DNA of 64,000 bases from Nomascus leucogenys (GCF_006542625.1 NC_044402.1:100589185-100653184); one strand, 5' to 3'. Counted from the stretch's first letter, positions 46,200 through 57,645 are shown. A program made the numbers and translations. Notes: a model not told the origin generated them from the letters alone.

Positions 46200-46410
46200 T
46201 GTCTATTAATGTTCCAGGTTATATGCTATGTTCTTTACAACAAAATTCTCTTTAACTTTCACATCCCCTTTGAGGTAAGTCTGTTACGCCCATTTTTCAG
46301 ATGACAGAGCTCTGAGGGGAGGTAAGTCGTTCGCTCAAGGTCATAGAGAGATAGTGGCGGTAGAGATGGTGTTTGAAGCCAGCGTCAGATTTCAAAGTTT
46401 ACGCTTTTTC
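46200..46410 (-). mobile_element. MIR SINE, antisense
   Basis: 'tttgaggtaagtctgttacg', 'cccatttttcagatgacaga', 'gctcaaggtcatagagag', 'ggtgtttgaagccagcgtca' match MIR in reverse. Confidence 0.8.
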
Positions 46411-47599
46411 CATTCTGGCATGTAGTTCATGCCTATCTTTTTGAGGCTTACAGAATGAATAGTTAGCATTGTGCCTTCTACAAAATGTCACTTGGTGCCA
46501 CGTGAAAGATAGGATGCTTGGCTGGAACGTTTGAATTACTCAATATAGTACCTCTAGTGTGTGTGTATTCTTATATGTTTTGGAATCAAGCCTCATTAAA
46601 ATAAGGTGTTAACTAAAGGAAATGAAGCATTGATATGATTATTTGATGAAAGGAAACCTCAAGGAAGAAAATATTCATTGAGTTGATAATATAAAACTCT
46701 TTGTTTTAGTTGTACGGACTAAGCCAGAATCACTTATCTCCCCAGGAATCAGGGTATTTCACGTAAGTCAGTTTAGGAATTAAGCAATAACAACAGCCAA
46801 AGTAAATTGATGCTGTCAAAGGAATTGTATGTTTCATTACTTGTATATCAGGGGTTGAATGTAAAAAAATACCTCTTTAGCCTTAGCTGTAAGCTGATAC
46901 ATCAGGAAAGAGCTGTAATAATTGCTATAGGTATAAGTACAGGTATATGAGAGACAAAGTATACTAGGATAAGCCCCTAAAGAATTATTTGGTGAACTGA
47001 CAAGTTGTCTTTAAAAAGTCAGCCATTCGGAACATTTCTCTTGGCAGCTCTCAAATCTGACTTACAGTGTGTACTGTGGCAGCCAATTTTGTAGGAAAAA
47101 TGCATAATTAATGTGAAGATCAAGGTACAGGTATTGCCAGTCAGTACCTAACACACAGTTTCTTAGAACAAAGGAGCAATTGAAGTTGTCTTTTGATAAG
47201 GTAATCCTGATTTGTCATTTTGTGGGTTTCAATTCTTAGTAAAAATGGGGGAAAAAACCCAACTCTAGGAGTAATATTTCATATCTGAGAGGTACTTTGT
47301 TGCAGAGTTTATAACCAACTGTTGTCTAGTCAAGAAAGCTATCTTTGGTTTTTGAGATCTCGAATTTTTATAGCCTTTGAGCTTGCTCATTTTTGTCTTA
47401 GGATTATTCTGGTTTCCCTTCAGTCATTTTAGTTTTTGCAAGGGAGAAACAGTGTCACTCATGGCCCCAAGGCCAAAAAGGCTTCAAATCTCGACAGAAC
47501 ATGACCACCAACTTGGCATGTCGGTACTAGCAAGTTAAATTTGAGCTTACTATGCAACTAGTGAATAGTTAGAACTGTGAACAGAGAATTAGCTATGGG
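46411..47599. other. No recognised feature
   Basis: AT-rich, repeat-poor intron-like sequence. Confidence 0.45.
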
Positions 47600-47755
47600 A
47601 TCTGCAGGTTGGATTTACAGCATGGCTCCATTGTGTGGTAGCTGTCTACCCCTGGGCAAACAACTTTGCTATCCCTGAGAGTCCTCAGCTCTCAAATGGA
47701 GATAATGACTACTATATAGTCAGAGATCATTTGGAGGGTCAGATGTATTGAGCAA
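47600..47755 (+). mobile_element. MIR SINE
   Basis: 'ctacccctgggcaaacaact', 'ctcagctctcaaatggagat', 'aatgactactatatagtcag' is a diverged MIR. Confidence 0.6.
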
Positions 47756-49765
47756 ACCATTGGTTCACCCAAAAGTTTGCTTATGATTTGTTTCTAAGTG
47801 ATTAATAATGGCTATGGGTCATCCCCCTCAAGCATGAGCCAATATACCATTTAAAATATTTTCAAATGAAGTATGGGAATATTTGTAAGATATATGTAGA
47901 AATATATAACTCCTGGGGCTAACCTCACCAGACCCTTCTAACTCTTTGCTTAGACTTTATCCAGTAATAATGGGACAGGCCCTTTTACTGCCCTGGAAAC
48001 CCCTGGTGCCTAGCTTAGAGTCTCTCAGAGTTTGGATGCTCACACCCAGGGCATATTCCTCTAATGAGGGAAGGGGGCCTTTTGACTTCAATAGGTGGTT
48101 CCTTTGATCACAGTAAAGACCTTTATAGAAATAGGCATTTAGATCTATTATGTTGTTCTAAGATAGAAACAAAACTGGTATTTGATGCGTATTTTACCCT
48201 TCAATAAGAAAGGCTCAGAGAAAAAGATTGCAAGGTAGAAAAAAGATTTCAGAAGATCACATTACAGAAAATCATAGGCAACTCTTTTATTATTAAAGTA
48301 ATGCAAGTGCTGGAGGGGACAGGAAAGGGAACAGGAATTTGGGAACTTTGACACTGGGTAGTGTCCGTGCAAAGTTTTTTGGAGGTCTCTCTTGGTTCTT
48401 CCCCCCAGTTCTGGTGATGTAGTGAAGGGCTCAGAAACTGCTTCTGGGTCTGACTGCAAGAGAGTAAATCCCCACCCTGGGGCTGCAGTGACTCCCTTAT
48501 CCTGGGCTGCTATGTTCTGACCTCCTTGGCTTTTATGGCCTCCCAGACAGTCATAGTGGATCGCCCTTTATCTTAGTCCTTTAGGACAACAGGATTTGCT
48601 CATTGACCACCCTTGCTTGGACTATACTGTAGGACCTTGAGGGTGTTTCAGGCAATTAATGATTGAAATGTGTCTGTGGAGTTCCTGAGGGATGTAAGTG
48701 TGTGAGCTAAGTGCTGGACATTTTAGACAAGCCTATGTGACTGCTTAGCAGTAGGGAGCCCACCCAAGGCCCACTGGTCCCAGGACTCTCTGAGCATGCC
48801 AGGTGGTGAGGGTCAACCTGCCTGCTATTCTCATTTGGAATCAATTTCTAAATTTTATTTCTCCTTCGACACAGGGAACTATTCTGAATTTCCCTTCTTT
48901 GTTTTGGTACCAAAGCTTTCACTGAGCTCATCAGCTATTTCCTGAGTGTCTCCTCTGCACCAGGCACTATGAGAGGAACAAAGGGAAATCAGGTCTTGAA
49001 AGGAAAGAATGTGCGTGCCTTAGGTAAGAAGCAAGATGTGTCTCCAGAGTTGAGAGAAGGGAGAACTGAAGACGCAATGAATTTTTTTCTGTTGTACTTT
49101 CTATACAATAAATTGTACTACATAAAAATCTATACTAATACCCATTTGTGTGGCAAATTCCATTATAATGAAAATCTCTGTTATCCAGCAACTTAGGCAA
49201 GTATCAGTAGAACACAATTTCAATATAGCAGAAGACTTTGGAGAGTCCCTTGGAGTGAGCTGAAATGGGATTTGACCTATATATTAAGCTTTTCATGGTT
49301 TTGATATTTTTCATTTCCATGTGTCAACAAATACCTGCCTTGATATTAAAGCCAGTTAAATCAATATTTCTTGCTGTAGTCAAGGTACAGCAACATATAT
49401 CCAAGGGCAACAACTCCCCAACAGCCATATTTTGTTGAGTGTATATATTTTATCATAAACCTGATTGAACTACCTTCAGAGGAAAAGGATGAAAACATCA
49501 ACATAGCTATCATAAAAAAAGAAAAGCCAGAGAAACTATAATCTTGTACCTTACCCCTCATTTAAACAATTCCATAATTAATTTTGCTTTCTTTGATATA
49601 AGGAGTGACAACATGGAAATATTTTTATTGTGATAGCTGTGGTTTCTTTCTCTATCCTCAAATAGAGCTGCTTTAATCCTTCTCCCAAATTCCATCCCGT
49701 TCAAAGGATTTTTGAGCAGGTACATGTGAGCAAAGTGGCAGGTACAGCCGAATCTAAGAGTCTTG
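47756..49765. other. Mostly unassigned
   Basis: 48905-48975 ('tgtctcctctgcaccaggca') is a probable L2/MIR scrap. The remainder shows no gene or named repeat. Confidence 0.4.
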
Positions 49766-49779
49766 GACTGTAGGAATCT

Positions 49780-50080
49780 TTTTATTTATTTATTTTTTTA
49801 GACAGAGTCTCATTCTGTTACCCAGGCTGGAGTGCAGTGGTGCCATCTTGGCTCATTGCAACCTCTGCCTCCCGGGTTCAAGTAATTCTGCTGCCTCAGC
49901 CTCTCCAGTAGTTGGGGCTACAGGTGCACACCACCACGCCCGGCTAATTTTTGTATTTTTAGTAGAGATAGGGTTTCATCATGTTGGCCAGGCTGGTCTT
50001 GAATTCCTGGCCTCAAGTGATCTGCCTGCCTTAGCCTCCCAAAGTGCTGGGATTTCAGGTGTGAGCTACCGCCCCTGGCC
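49780..50080 (-). mobile_element. AluS, antisense
   Basis: 'ttagacagagtctcattctg' to 'gctaccgcccctggcc', preceded by a (TTTA)n stretch. Approximate target duplication GACTGTAGGAATCT (49766-49779) and GACTAGGGATCT (50082-50093). Confidence 0.92.
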
Positions 50081-50321
50081 AGACTAGGGATCTAATAATC
50101 AAATAATTGTAATGGGAAAGAGAGTGGAGTAGAAGCCCATTTCTACTTACTCTTTCTCTGAAGTTTTAACTGTTTGATGATTTCTGGAAGTCACCTATTA
50201 CAAACTCAGTATTTCTATAAACAAATAGTCTGATGCATCAGTTTATAAACACCAACACATTTATTTACTATGTGTTATCAGAAAAGCCTCACTTATCTTC
50301 CGTGTGTTCTTTGACTAGGTG

Positions 50322-50528
50322 AGTACTTACCATTTATTGGGCTCCTACTCTGTGCTAAGCACTTAAAATATTTCACCTCTCACAGGCAAAATGATGCTCA
50401 AGGCACATGCTGTTGTTTATATTTTCCAGATAAACGTGAGACTTCAGCTGCTAAGTAACTTATCAAAGGGCACCAAGGTAGAAAGGGTATAGTCTGAGGT
50501 TTGAACCCAAGTTTGTCTGATTCCAGAG
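50322..50528 (-). mobile_element. MIR SINE, antisense
   Basis: 'gctcctactctgtgctaagc', 'acttatcaaagggcaccaag', 'ggtttgaacccaagtttgtc', 'tgattccagagcc' match MIR in reverse. Its far end is interrupted by an Alu monomer. Confidence 0.8.
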
Positions 50529-50540
50529 CCTTTTCACTTT

Positions 50541-50676
50541 TTTTAGAGATGGGGTCTTGGGCTCTTCACAGATGCCATCATAGCACATAATAGCCTTGAA
50601 CTCTGGGCTAAAGCTATCTTCTTGCCTCAGCCTCCCAGGTAGCTGGAGCTACAAGGGCTTGCCACCATGCCCAACT
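50541..50676 (-). mobile_element. Alu monomer (FLAM/FRAM-like), antisense
   Basis: 'ttagagatggggtcttgggc' to 'gccaccatgcccaact', only one arm, about 135 bases. Perfect target duplication CCTTTTCACTTT at 50529-50540 and 50677-50688. A monomer with its own target duplication may predate dimeric Alus. Confidence 0.75.
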
Positions 50677-50734
50677 CCTTTTCACTTTTTTAAGGCTGTT
50701 TTCCATAATATATTCTGAGATTGAAAACAAAAAT

Positions 50735-50880
50735 TCAGATTGTTAAAGTAGTACACACTCACTATAGAAAATTTAGAAAGCAGAGAAAATTATTAAAAAG
50801 AAGAAAAATTACCTATAATCCTTCACCCTAGGGATTATCACTACTGCAATTTCAATCGTTTTTCTTTCTAGGCTTAAGAA
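50735..50880 (-). mobile_element. Possible L1M 3' fragment
   Basis: 'gtagtacacactcactatag' and 'tataatccttcaccctaggg', 'attatcactactgc' resemble an antisense old-L1 3' region. Confidence 0.4.
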
Positions 50881-50910
50881 AGCTATTTATCCAAATGAGC
50901 ATTGTTTCTC

Positions 50911-50967
50911 AAAGTTGTCCTCTTTGAGGAAAGTTGTCCTCTTTGAGGAAAGTTGTCCTCTTTGAGG
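50911..50967 (+). repeat. Three perfect copies of a 19-base unit
   Basis: AAAGTTGTCCTCTTTGAGG is repeated exactly at 50911-50929, 50930-50948 and 50949-50967. Each unit contains the small hairpin CCTC-TTT-GAGG. Confidence 0.97.
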
Positions 50968-51155
50968 TTTGTGCATGTATTCCAACAACGTTGCCATTGC
51001 ATAAAATAATTGTGGAATCCCTTTCAGAGCCAGTTTAGGAACCACCTTTTCGATAGACTCCCACGCACAGGTTACTTTGGTAGAAACATAGTAAAGACAG
51101 TATAATCTGCTACCTGAAAACCTATCAGAATAGTGCATGATCTGTTTGACCATTC

Positions 51156-51322
51156 TTTTTTTTTTTTCGAGGTGGAGTCTTGCTCTGTTATCCAGGCTAG
51201 AGTGCAGTGGTACAATCTCGGCTCACTGCAACCTGCAGCCTCTGCCTCCCCGGTTCAAGCGATTCTCCTGCCTCAGCCTCCCAAGTAGCTGGGATTACAG
51301 GCGTGTGCCACCATACCCGGCT

Positions 51323-51353
<31 letters not shown>

Positions 51354-51472
51354 GTAGAGATGGGGTTTCGCCATGTTGGCCAGGCTGGTCATGAACTCCT
51401 GACCTCAGGTGATCCACCCGCCTCGGCCTCCCAAAATGCTAGGATTAGAGGTGTGAGTCACCATGCCCGGCC
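51156..51472 (-). mobile_element. AluS with 28-T linker, antisense
   Basis: 'cgaggtggagtcttgctctg' to 'gtcaccatgcccggcc'. The central linker is grown to T28 (51325-51352). Target duplication CTGTTTGACCATTC (51142-51155) and CTGTTTGGCCATCC (51473-51486). Confidence 0.95.
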
Positions 51473-51547
51473 CTGTTTGGCCATCCTGTACCTTCTGAAA
51501 TCCTATGCTGCAAATATTTAACCATCCTATTAAAAATGCCATCATTG

Positions 51548-51837
51548 AGCCAGGTGTGGTGGCTTACACCTGTAATCCCACCACTTTGGGAGGCCGAGGA
51601 GGGCAGATCTCTTGAGGTCAGGAGTTTGAGACCACCCTGGCCAACATGGTGAAACCCCGTCTCTATTAAAAATACCAAAATTAGCCCAGTGTGGTGGCAT
51701 GCGCCTGTAATCCCAGCTACTTGAGAGGCCAAGGCAGGAGGATCACTTGAACCTGGGAGGCAGAGGTTGCAGTGAGCCGAGATCATGTCACTGCACTCCA
51801 GCCTGGGTGACAGAGCGAGACTCCATCTCAAAAAAAG
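51548..51837 (+). mobile_element. AluS, sense
   Basis: 'agccaggtgtggtggcttac' start, S-type 'ggccaacatggtgaaacccc', A-rich tail. Target duplication AAAAATGCCATCATTG (51532-51547) and AAAAAGCTATCATTG (51838-51852). Only 75 bases from the antisense Alu on its left. Confidence 0.93.
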
Positions 51838-51852
51838 AAAAAGCTATCATTG

Positions 51853-52294
51853 CCCTCTCTTGGGTCGTAAATATCTTGTGCTGACTTCTATTGTAGTGGC
51901 GGATGGAATTTACCAAAATGCTGCTGCTTTCCACGTCAAAGATTGATGGATATTTTGGGGAATGTCTGAAAGTCTTTATTAAAAATTTAATCCATAAATG
52001 TTTAATATCTCATTTGACAACTCATGTTATTTATTACTTTGTCAACACAACGTTTGCCTTTTGTGGGGCATAAAGAAAATTAGAAAATTGTTTTTGTCAA
52101 AAGTGTGAAAAGCATATTTTAAAATCAATTCCTTTTTAATGGAAGTATTACACTCACTAAATTATTACCCTCCAAGGAGTTTTTGTGAAAGCAAATGTAT
52201 CTAGGTGAGATGAGCTGAGCTTTATATAAAGTCAGTTGCATTTGTGTAGAAGTAAATGTTTACCGTAGAAGCAGGCGCGTACACACACACACAG

Positions 52295-52325
<31 letters not shown>

Positions 52326-52884
52326 ATTTCTATCAAAATAGCCTTTGGTTAAAGTAAAGAAAGTCAATTAAGTACCAGCTGAGTTCTTGTCACTTTGGTT
52401 TGTTGCATACAACACTGCTAACTTTTAGAAAACAAATCTAACTTCCACCCAAGCATCCCATTTGTTGTCTTGTTTCTGCCTTATTTTTCACAGACATTCT
52501 TACCCTCCCCAGCTGCTTAGCATGACACCCTAGCCCTTCCCAGTCTGCTGGACACTTGGGGCACGTGGATCCTGGATGTTAGACTGGTGCAGATTGGGAC
52601 AGACCAAGTGTGTACAGTTGTCCTCAGGGCTGCATTCTTCCCTTGTCTTCTGGTTGCCAAGATTTCATAGGATGAGAATTCACCATGCTTATGGAAGTCA
52701 TTACAAAGTGTAGGCTGTGTCCTGTGTTATATCTTTGGCATTATTCATGGTGCCTAACGTTGTGTTCAGTCAATGTTTGTTGGCTAAATGAAGGGTTATA
52801 ATACATTTTTTCAAAACTGGACTGGTAGGGAGAAAAAGTTAGTCCAAAAGAAAGTCACAGTTGTAAAGTAGAATCTCAGGGCTT
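51853..52884. other. Mostly unassigned, CA microsatellite, L2 scrap
   Basis: (CA)n with one GACA interruption at 52281-52320. 52715-52795 ('cagtcaatgtttgttggcta') is an L2-like 3' end. Otherwise nothing recognised. Confidence 0.45.
52281..52320. repeat. (CA)n microsatellite
   Basis: About 20 units with one AG interruption. Confidence 0.95.
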
Positions 52885-52985
52885 AAAGTCTTTAGGTCAA
52901 TCCTCTTATTTAAAGATGAAGCCCAGAGAGGTCAGCTGGCTTGGAGAAGGTCACCCAGAGAGTTGGTGCCAGAGCCAGGAACAGC
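52885..52985 (-). mobile_element. MIR fragment, antisense
   Basis: 'tttaaagatgaagcccagag', 'gagaaggtcacccagagag', 'gtgccagagccagga' match MIR in reverse. Confidence 0.65.
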
Positions 52986-53349
52986 ATCTTGTGTCCTGAG
53001 GCCCCATCCCCTTCTTTCCAGTGCCTCCCTTGCGGTTGTTCTCCAGTCATTTTGTGGAGGTCAATCTTCTGAGCCTCGTAGGACCAGTTAGCAGAGCATT
53101 TGAATCCCCACACAGTGCTCAGCAGAGCATTAGAGACATAGGCATTCTTAAGAAATGCGTGAAGTGATGGGTGACCCAGTGAGTGATTGATTGGTTGACT
53201 TATGACCTTGGCACCCATCTTTCCACCTAAGTGGTTACTGGTTGAATGGTGAGTTCTTTGGGATTGTGTGTACTTCATAGGATATCTTTTGGAGAGGAGA
53301 GGATTATAACAAGAAGAACAATAGCTAACATTAAATTGGACAAGATATT

Positions 53350-53560
53350 TTGGTGAATAGTCCAGGCCCTGGAACTTGATTGCCAGCTACATTTTCATGA
53401 GACAGGTGATTTGAGCTCTCTGGTGCCTCATTTTCTAACACCTGTAAAGTGCCAGTAATACCAGGGCCTACCTCAGAGTATTGAAGAGTTAGCCTATGTG
53501 AAGCCCTAGGACAATGCTAGACACTTCCTCAGCAGGCAATAAATGTTAGCTATTGTTGGT
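53350..53560 (+). mobile_element. MIR SINE
   Basis: 'tgagctctctggtgcctcat', 'acacctgtaaagtgccagta', 'ggcctacctcagagtattga', 'aggcaataaatgttagctat' match MIR in order. Confidence 0.85.
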
Positions 53561-53574
53561 GTATTTCACTATTA

Positions 53575-53780
53575 TATGCTAGGCAGTGTGCTAAATGCAT
53601 TACACATGTTATATATCATTCAGTCAACAACTTTGTGAGGAAGGTTCTATTATTATCCCCATCTTACAGTTGAATAAACTGAGGCACAGAGAGGTTACTC
53701 CACCTACCCAGAGTCACATAGCTGTTAAGTCATGGGTGAGGACGAATTCCCTGTCTGCTTGACTCCAGATCCTGTGCTTG
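53575..53780 (-). mobile_element. MIR SINE, antisense
   Basis: 'aggcagtgtgctaaatgcat', 'tattattatccccatcttac', 'aaactgaggcacagagaggt', 'agtcacatagctgttaagt': a well-kept MIR in reverse. It starts about 15 bases after a sense MIR. Confidence 0.9.
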
Positions 53781-54209
53781 GATTTTGAGTGTGATGGGAA
53801 ATGGGTGATGTGGCTACTAATTTGAGACCTGCCTGACTTCCCAAATTTCCATTTTTCCTAGAGCTCTTCAGAACCCAGGCTGCTTTCAGGAACATTGCTG
53901 TGGATTCCCAGGTGAGTAGAGATGGTCCTTCCCTCTCTGTGACCTCCTCCTGCTGCCATGGCCAGCTGTCCCTATACCTGCAGCTGACTCCTGGGAGCCT
54001 TGTCACAGCCTTTGGCCTCCTCTGCTGCCTCTCAGGGCTCAACACCAGAGTTCTCTTTTAGAGTGTGTTCACTGAAGTTATTCCTGATAGGGCAGTGGGG
54101 TCTGGTGGATGTAAGTCAGCCCCACCCCACCCACATCCCCCTTCCCCACCTGCCTTGCCATGTCTGTGGATCTTTAGAGTAGTTTCATGCATATGAAATA
54201 CTTTGAAGT

Positions 54210-54231
54210 ACCAAAAAAAAAAAAAAAAAAA
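54210..54231. repeat. A-run of about 20
   Basis: Poly(A) run followed by CACACAGG with no SINE attached. Confidence 0.85.
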
Positions 54232-54274
54232 ACACACAGGGCTTTTAAAGACATTCTTGTGATTTAGAAAAGAA

Positions 54275-54665
54275 TTATGGCTAAGAGTGGTGGGCTCTGG
54301 AGCCAGACTGCCTGGCTTTCCCTCCTCAAGTGATAGCCACTGTTGCTGTCATTGTCCTTCTTATTGAAGAACGTGCTCCCATGATTGCAGGAGTCTGACT
54401 TGGAATTGACAGTGCTCAGTCAGCATTGAGTAGGGAGTAGGACGCAGACTCCTGAGCCAGACAGCCTGGCTCTGCATCCTGCCTCTGCTGCCTAATAATC
54501 GTGCAGTCTTCACATGTCACTTACTTTTCTGAGCCTTGGTTTCCTCTTCTTTAAGATGGGGATAATTATACCCATCTTGCAGAATTGTCGAGATGTTTTC
54601 AAGCTCATGTATGCAAGGCAAACTTACACAAAATTGATGTTCAATAACACGGTAACTGTTATTGT
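54275..54665 (+). mobile_element. MIR fragment plus full MIR
   Basis: 54275-54320 ('gtgggctctggagccagact') is a MIR head. 54430-54665 is a second copy: 'gagccagacagcctggctct', 'cttttctgagccttggtttc', 'ctttaagatggggataatta', 'aattgatgttcaataac'. Confidence 0.82.
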
Positions 54666-56184
54666 TAATCAGTATTGGTATTTGAATAGGGATATCAAAA
54701 GTATTTGCTGAACAGAAAGCATGTTGTTTTAGGTCCATATTTTCCTTGAAAGTATTTTTATTATCATTTTTAAAATTTTTCCCTCCAATGGTCTTATTTA
54801 AATTAATTTACTTAACAAGCTGTATATTCCTTGTGGGAAGATCATCCTTGGTCCAGACCCTGTTAAATAATCATAAATTCCAAATTGAGATAGTCCAAAT
54901 TAATGAGGTCTTATTGCCTCCTGGATATTTCCATTAATGTTTGATATAAACTTGATTCTTTTTCCATAAATGCAAAACTTTAGTGGTAAGATGATTGTAA
55001 CTTTTTGAAAAGAGCCATAAATATTGGTGGGAGTTGGTTGTTTTCCATGAATAGAATCGAATATTTTACTTCCTCATATTTGAATCACAATGAAAGCACT
55101 TTCAGTTGTTCAAAGAGAATTAATATAGAAACAACTGTTGATTTTCTGTCTTTCTGTCTCCATACACATGTGTGCATGCACAGGCGCACACACTGCTTAG
55201 TTTTCCTTTGGTTAGGCAGCTGAAGAGTTACTATGTAAATCCTGGCAGCCTTCTACCCATCAGACAAGCAAGGGCACAATCAGTTCCTGTTTTCTTGAAA
55301 CGTATACCAAATAATCAGAAACTCTGATTATACTGCTGGAAGGCAACAGCTTGATGGAAAGATGTACCAGTTGAAAACAATTCTGATCATATTTTTGTCA
55401 GGAGAATGAGATGCCTCCAGCTGCCTGTCACTAATCATATTAGAGGTAGAAAGCAGGAATGTTTTACCCTGCAAAAGATTACTCTAATCATGTGTTGGAA
55501 CGCTACTTGTACTGGCTGCTTATCCCAGAACAGTGACATTAGACATCCCTTCTGTAACTGGTCTTGCCAGTTGGTAGTAGTCTAAACCATATGCCACATG
55601 AGCACACTTTAGGAATTTTCTAATTACAGCTCAAAGGCTTTACTTTTATCTTTTTATGCTTGTACTGCAGACATCACTGATTGAAAATGATTTCCCCCTC
55701 AGCATAATCCTATTGCCAGCAGTTATGAAAGACTAGGAAGATGGCAAATGAAGCCCACGATAACTGAAGAGGTGTCCGAATTCAATTAGGAAGAGGCCTG
55801 TCCCATGTGGACACATAAGCCATATAAATCCATTTTAATTGTGAGCTGTGATACTTATCTGGTCATGTTTATTTTGGATGCAAGTGCCAAAGCTGGATTT
55901 AGACCAGAATTCCCGATCTTCAAGTTCTAATGACTAATTTGGGTATCCACTGAATCCCTTAATTCATTTCTTAATTTGTTCTCCCAGAATTAGAGAGTTG
56001 CTTGGTTACAATCATTTTCACAAATTTCTCATGGATCAAAATAAATGTACATAGATGTTTTTCCCCCTAGGATTCACACATTTTGCTCTGATCTCAAGGA
56101 ACTATTCTTGTTGTTATCAAAATAACAATAACAATGCCAACAATAACAACAAAACTAACATTTTGCAAGGTAGTGTGGGGAATA
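54666..56184. other. Repeat-free stretch
   Basis: No transposon recognised. 55240-55900 is the longest block in the right half with no repeat signature, rich in TAAT/ATTA words. Candidate regulatory DNA, unproven. Confidence 0.35.
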
Positions 56185-56425
56185 TAGACCGAGGCTCCAG
56201 GAGGAATGATTTTGAGTCACAACTCAGCTACTTAACAGCAGTGGGACCTTGGTCAAGTTAGTCCCCCTCTCTGTGCCTCAGTTTCTTCTTGTAAAATGGG
56301 ACAAATGAGAGTATTCACCTCACTGGGTTGTTTTGATGATGATTAAACAAGCCCATATATGTAAAGTATAGGTAGGTTGATATGTGGAAAGTCCTGGCAC
56401 AATAAAAAATGTTAGTTATTTTGTT
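56185..56425 (+). mobile_element. MIR SINE
   Basis: 'ctctctgtgcctcagtttct', 'tcttgtaaaatgggacaaat', 'tcacctcactgggttgtttt', 'aagtcctggcacaataaaaa' follow MIR. Confidence 0.88.
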
Positions 56426-56765
56426 GTTATTGGTAAGACAGTGGTAGACCAGAGGCAGATTTTGCTCATACCACAGTATTGTCATCTAAGTATGTCCCAT
56501 TTCCACAGTCCACTTGGAGAACACTTATGATGGTAATGAAAACACTGGAGACTCTGAATTTGGAATTAATCTCTATTATTTGTGCTTGTACTCCTTAGTT
56601 TGGCTACAGAAATAACGTTTTTTGGCTTTCCAGGCTTGATCAGTATTGAACTTGGAATCCTTGTGGTGCAAAATTGCTTTAAAATTTGAATGAACATTTT
56701 GTTCTCTTGGTATGCACAATATTAGCCCTCATTAAGAGGAAAAATTTTATTACAATATGTAAAAC

Positions 56766-56797
<32 letters not shown>

Positions 56798-56826
56798 GAG
56801 AGGGAGAGACAGAGAGGAAAGAGAGA
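56766..56826. repeat. (TG)n-(AG)n compound microsatellite
   Basis: About seven TG units pass directly into AG/GGAG repeats. Confidence 0.93.
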
Positions 56827-56870
56827 TTTGGAAGAATCAGCTTTAATAAGTTTACTGGAAATTTTCAAGC

Positions 56871-57175
56871 TTTTTTTTTTTTAGAGAGACAGGGTCTCAC
56901 TCTGTCACCTGGGTTGGAGTGCAGTGGCGCTAACACGGCTCACTAAAAGTTCAACCTCCTGGGCTAACACAGTTCTCTTGCCTGAGCCTCTGGTGTAGCT
57001 GGGACCACAGGTGCATGCCACCACAACTGGCTAATTTTTTTTATTTTTTATAGAGACGGTGGGGGGGGTCTCACTTTGTTGCCCAGGCTGGTCTCAAACT
57101 GCCGGGCTTAAGCGATCCTCCCACCTTGGTCTCCCACAGTGGTGGGATTACAGGTGTGAGCCACCATGCCTGGCC
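56871..57175 (-). mobile_element. AluJ, antisense
   Basis: Poly(T), 'agagagacagggtctcactc' to 'gccaccatgcctggcc', with a G8 run at 57062-57069. Many substitutions. Confidence 0.9.
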
Positions 57176-57360
57176 CAAACTATTTTTTAATACAGTAAAA
57201 TGCATTTATTGTCATGGCTTAGATTTAGTGAATGTGTAGGAGTGAAGGTCTACTGAGAGGATAAATCTAGTAATTTAATGAGCTTTCTTCATAGCTTTGT
57301 AAGAGTTAATTATGATTTCTTAATTCATTGCCCAAAGAATGAATTACTGGAATTTATTAG

Positions 57361-57404
57361 TTTTTTTTTTTTTTTTGAAAAAAAAAAAAAAAAAAAAAAA
57401 AAAA
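57361..57404. repeat. T16-G-A27 inverted homopolymer
   Basis: Sixteen T, one G, then 27 A, an almost perfect palindrome of homopolymers. Confidence 0.92.
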
Positions 57405-57514
57405 CTAAGTTAACTGCCTGTGTGTGTCTGTGTGTGTGTATGTATGTATCTATGTATTCTAGAGAAATATATACTTATATGCATCCAGAGATGTGTGAAA
57501 TATTCTCTATCAGT

Positions 57515-57645
57515 AGGAGAATAGATTAATGAATTGTGGTGTAATCATATGCTAGAATACTATACAGCAGTAAAAAAATGAACTAGAGCTATACACAATA
57601 ACATGGATATATCCCACAGACATGATGTTGACAGACAGAAGATAT
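57515..57645 (+). mobile_element. L1M ORF2 fragment
   Basis: 'agattaatgaattgtggtgt', 'gctagaatactatacagcag', 'aataacatggatatatccca' match the region near the ORF2 end of an old L1. Confidence 0.65.

Noticed and set aside
50911..50967. Possible CRISPR-like array
   Set aside because: The three 19-mers are directly adjacent with no spacers, in a primate genome. It is a tandem repeat.
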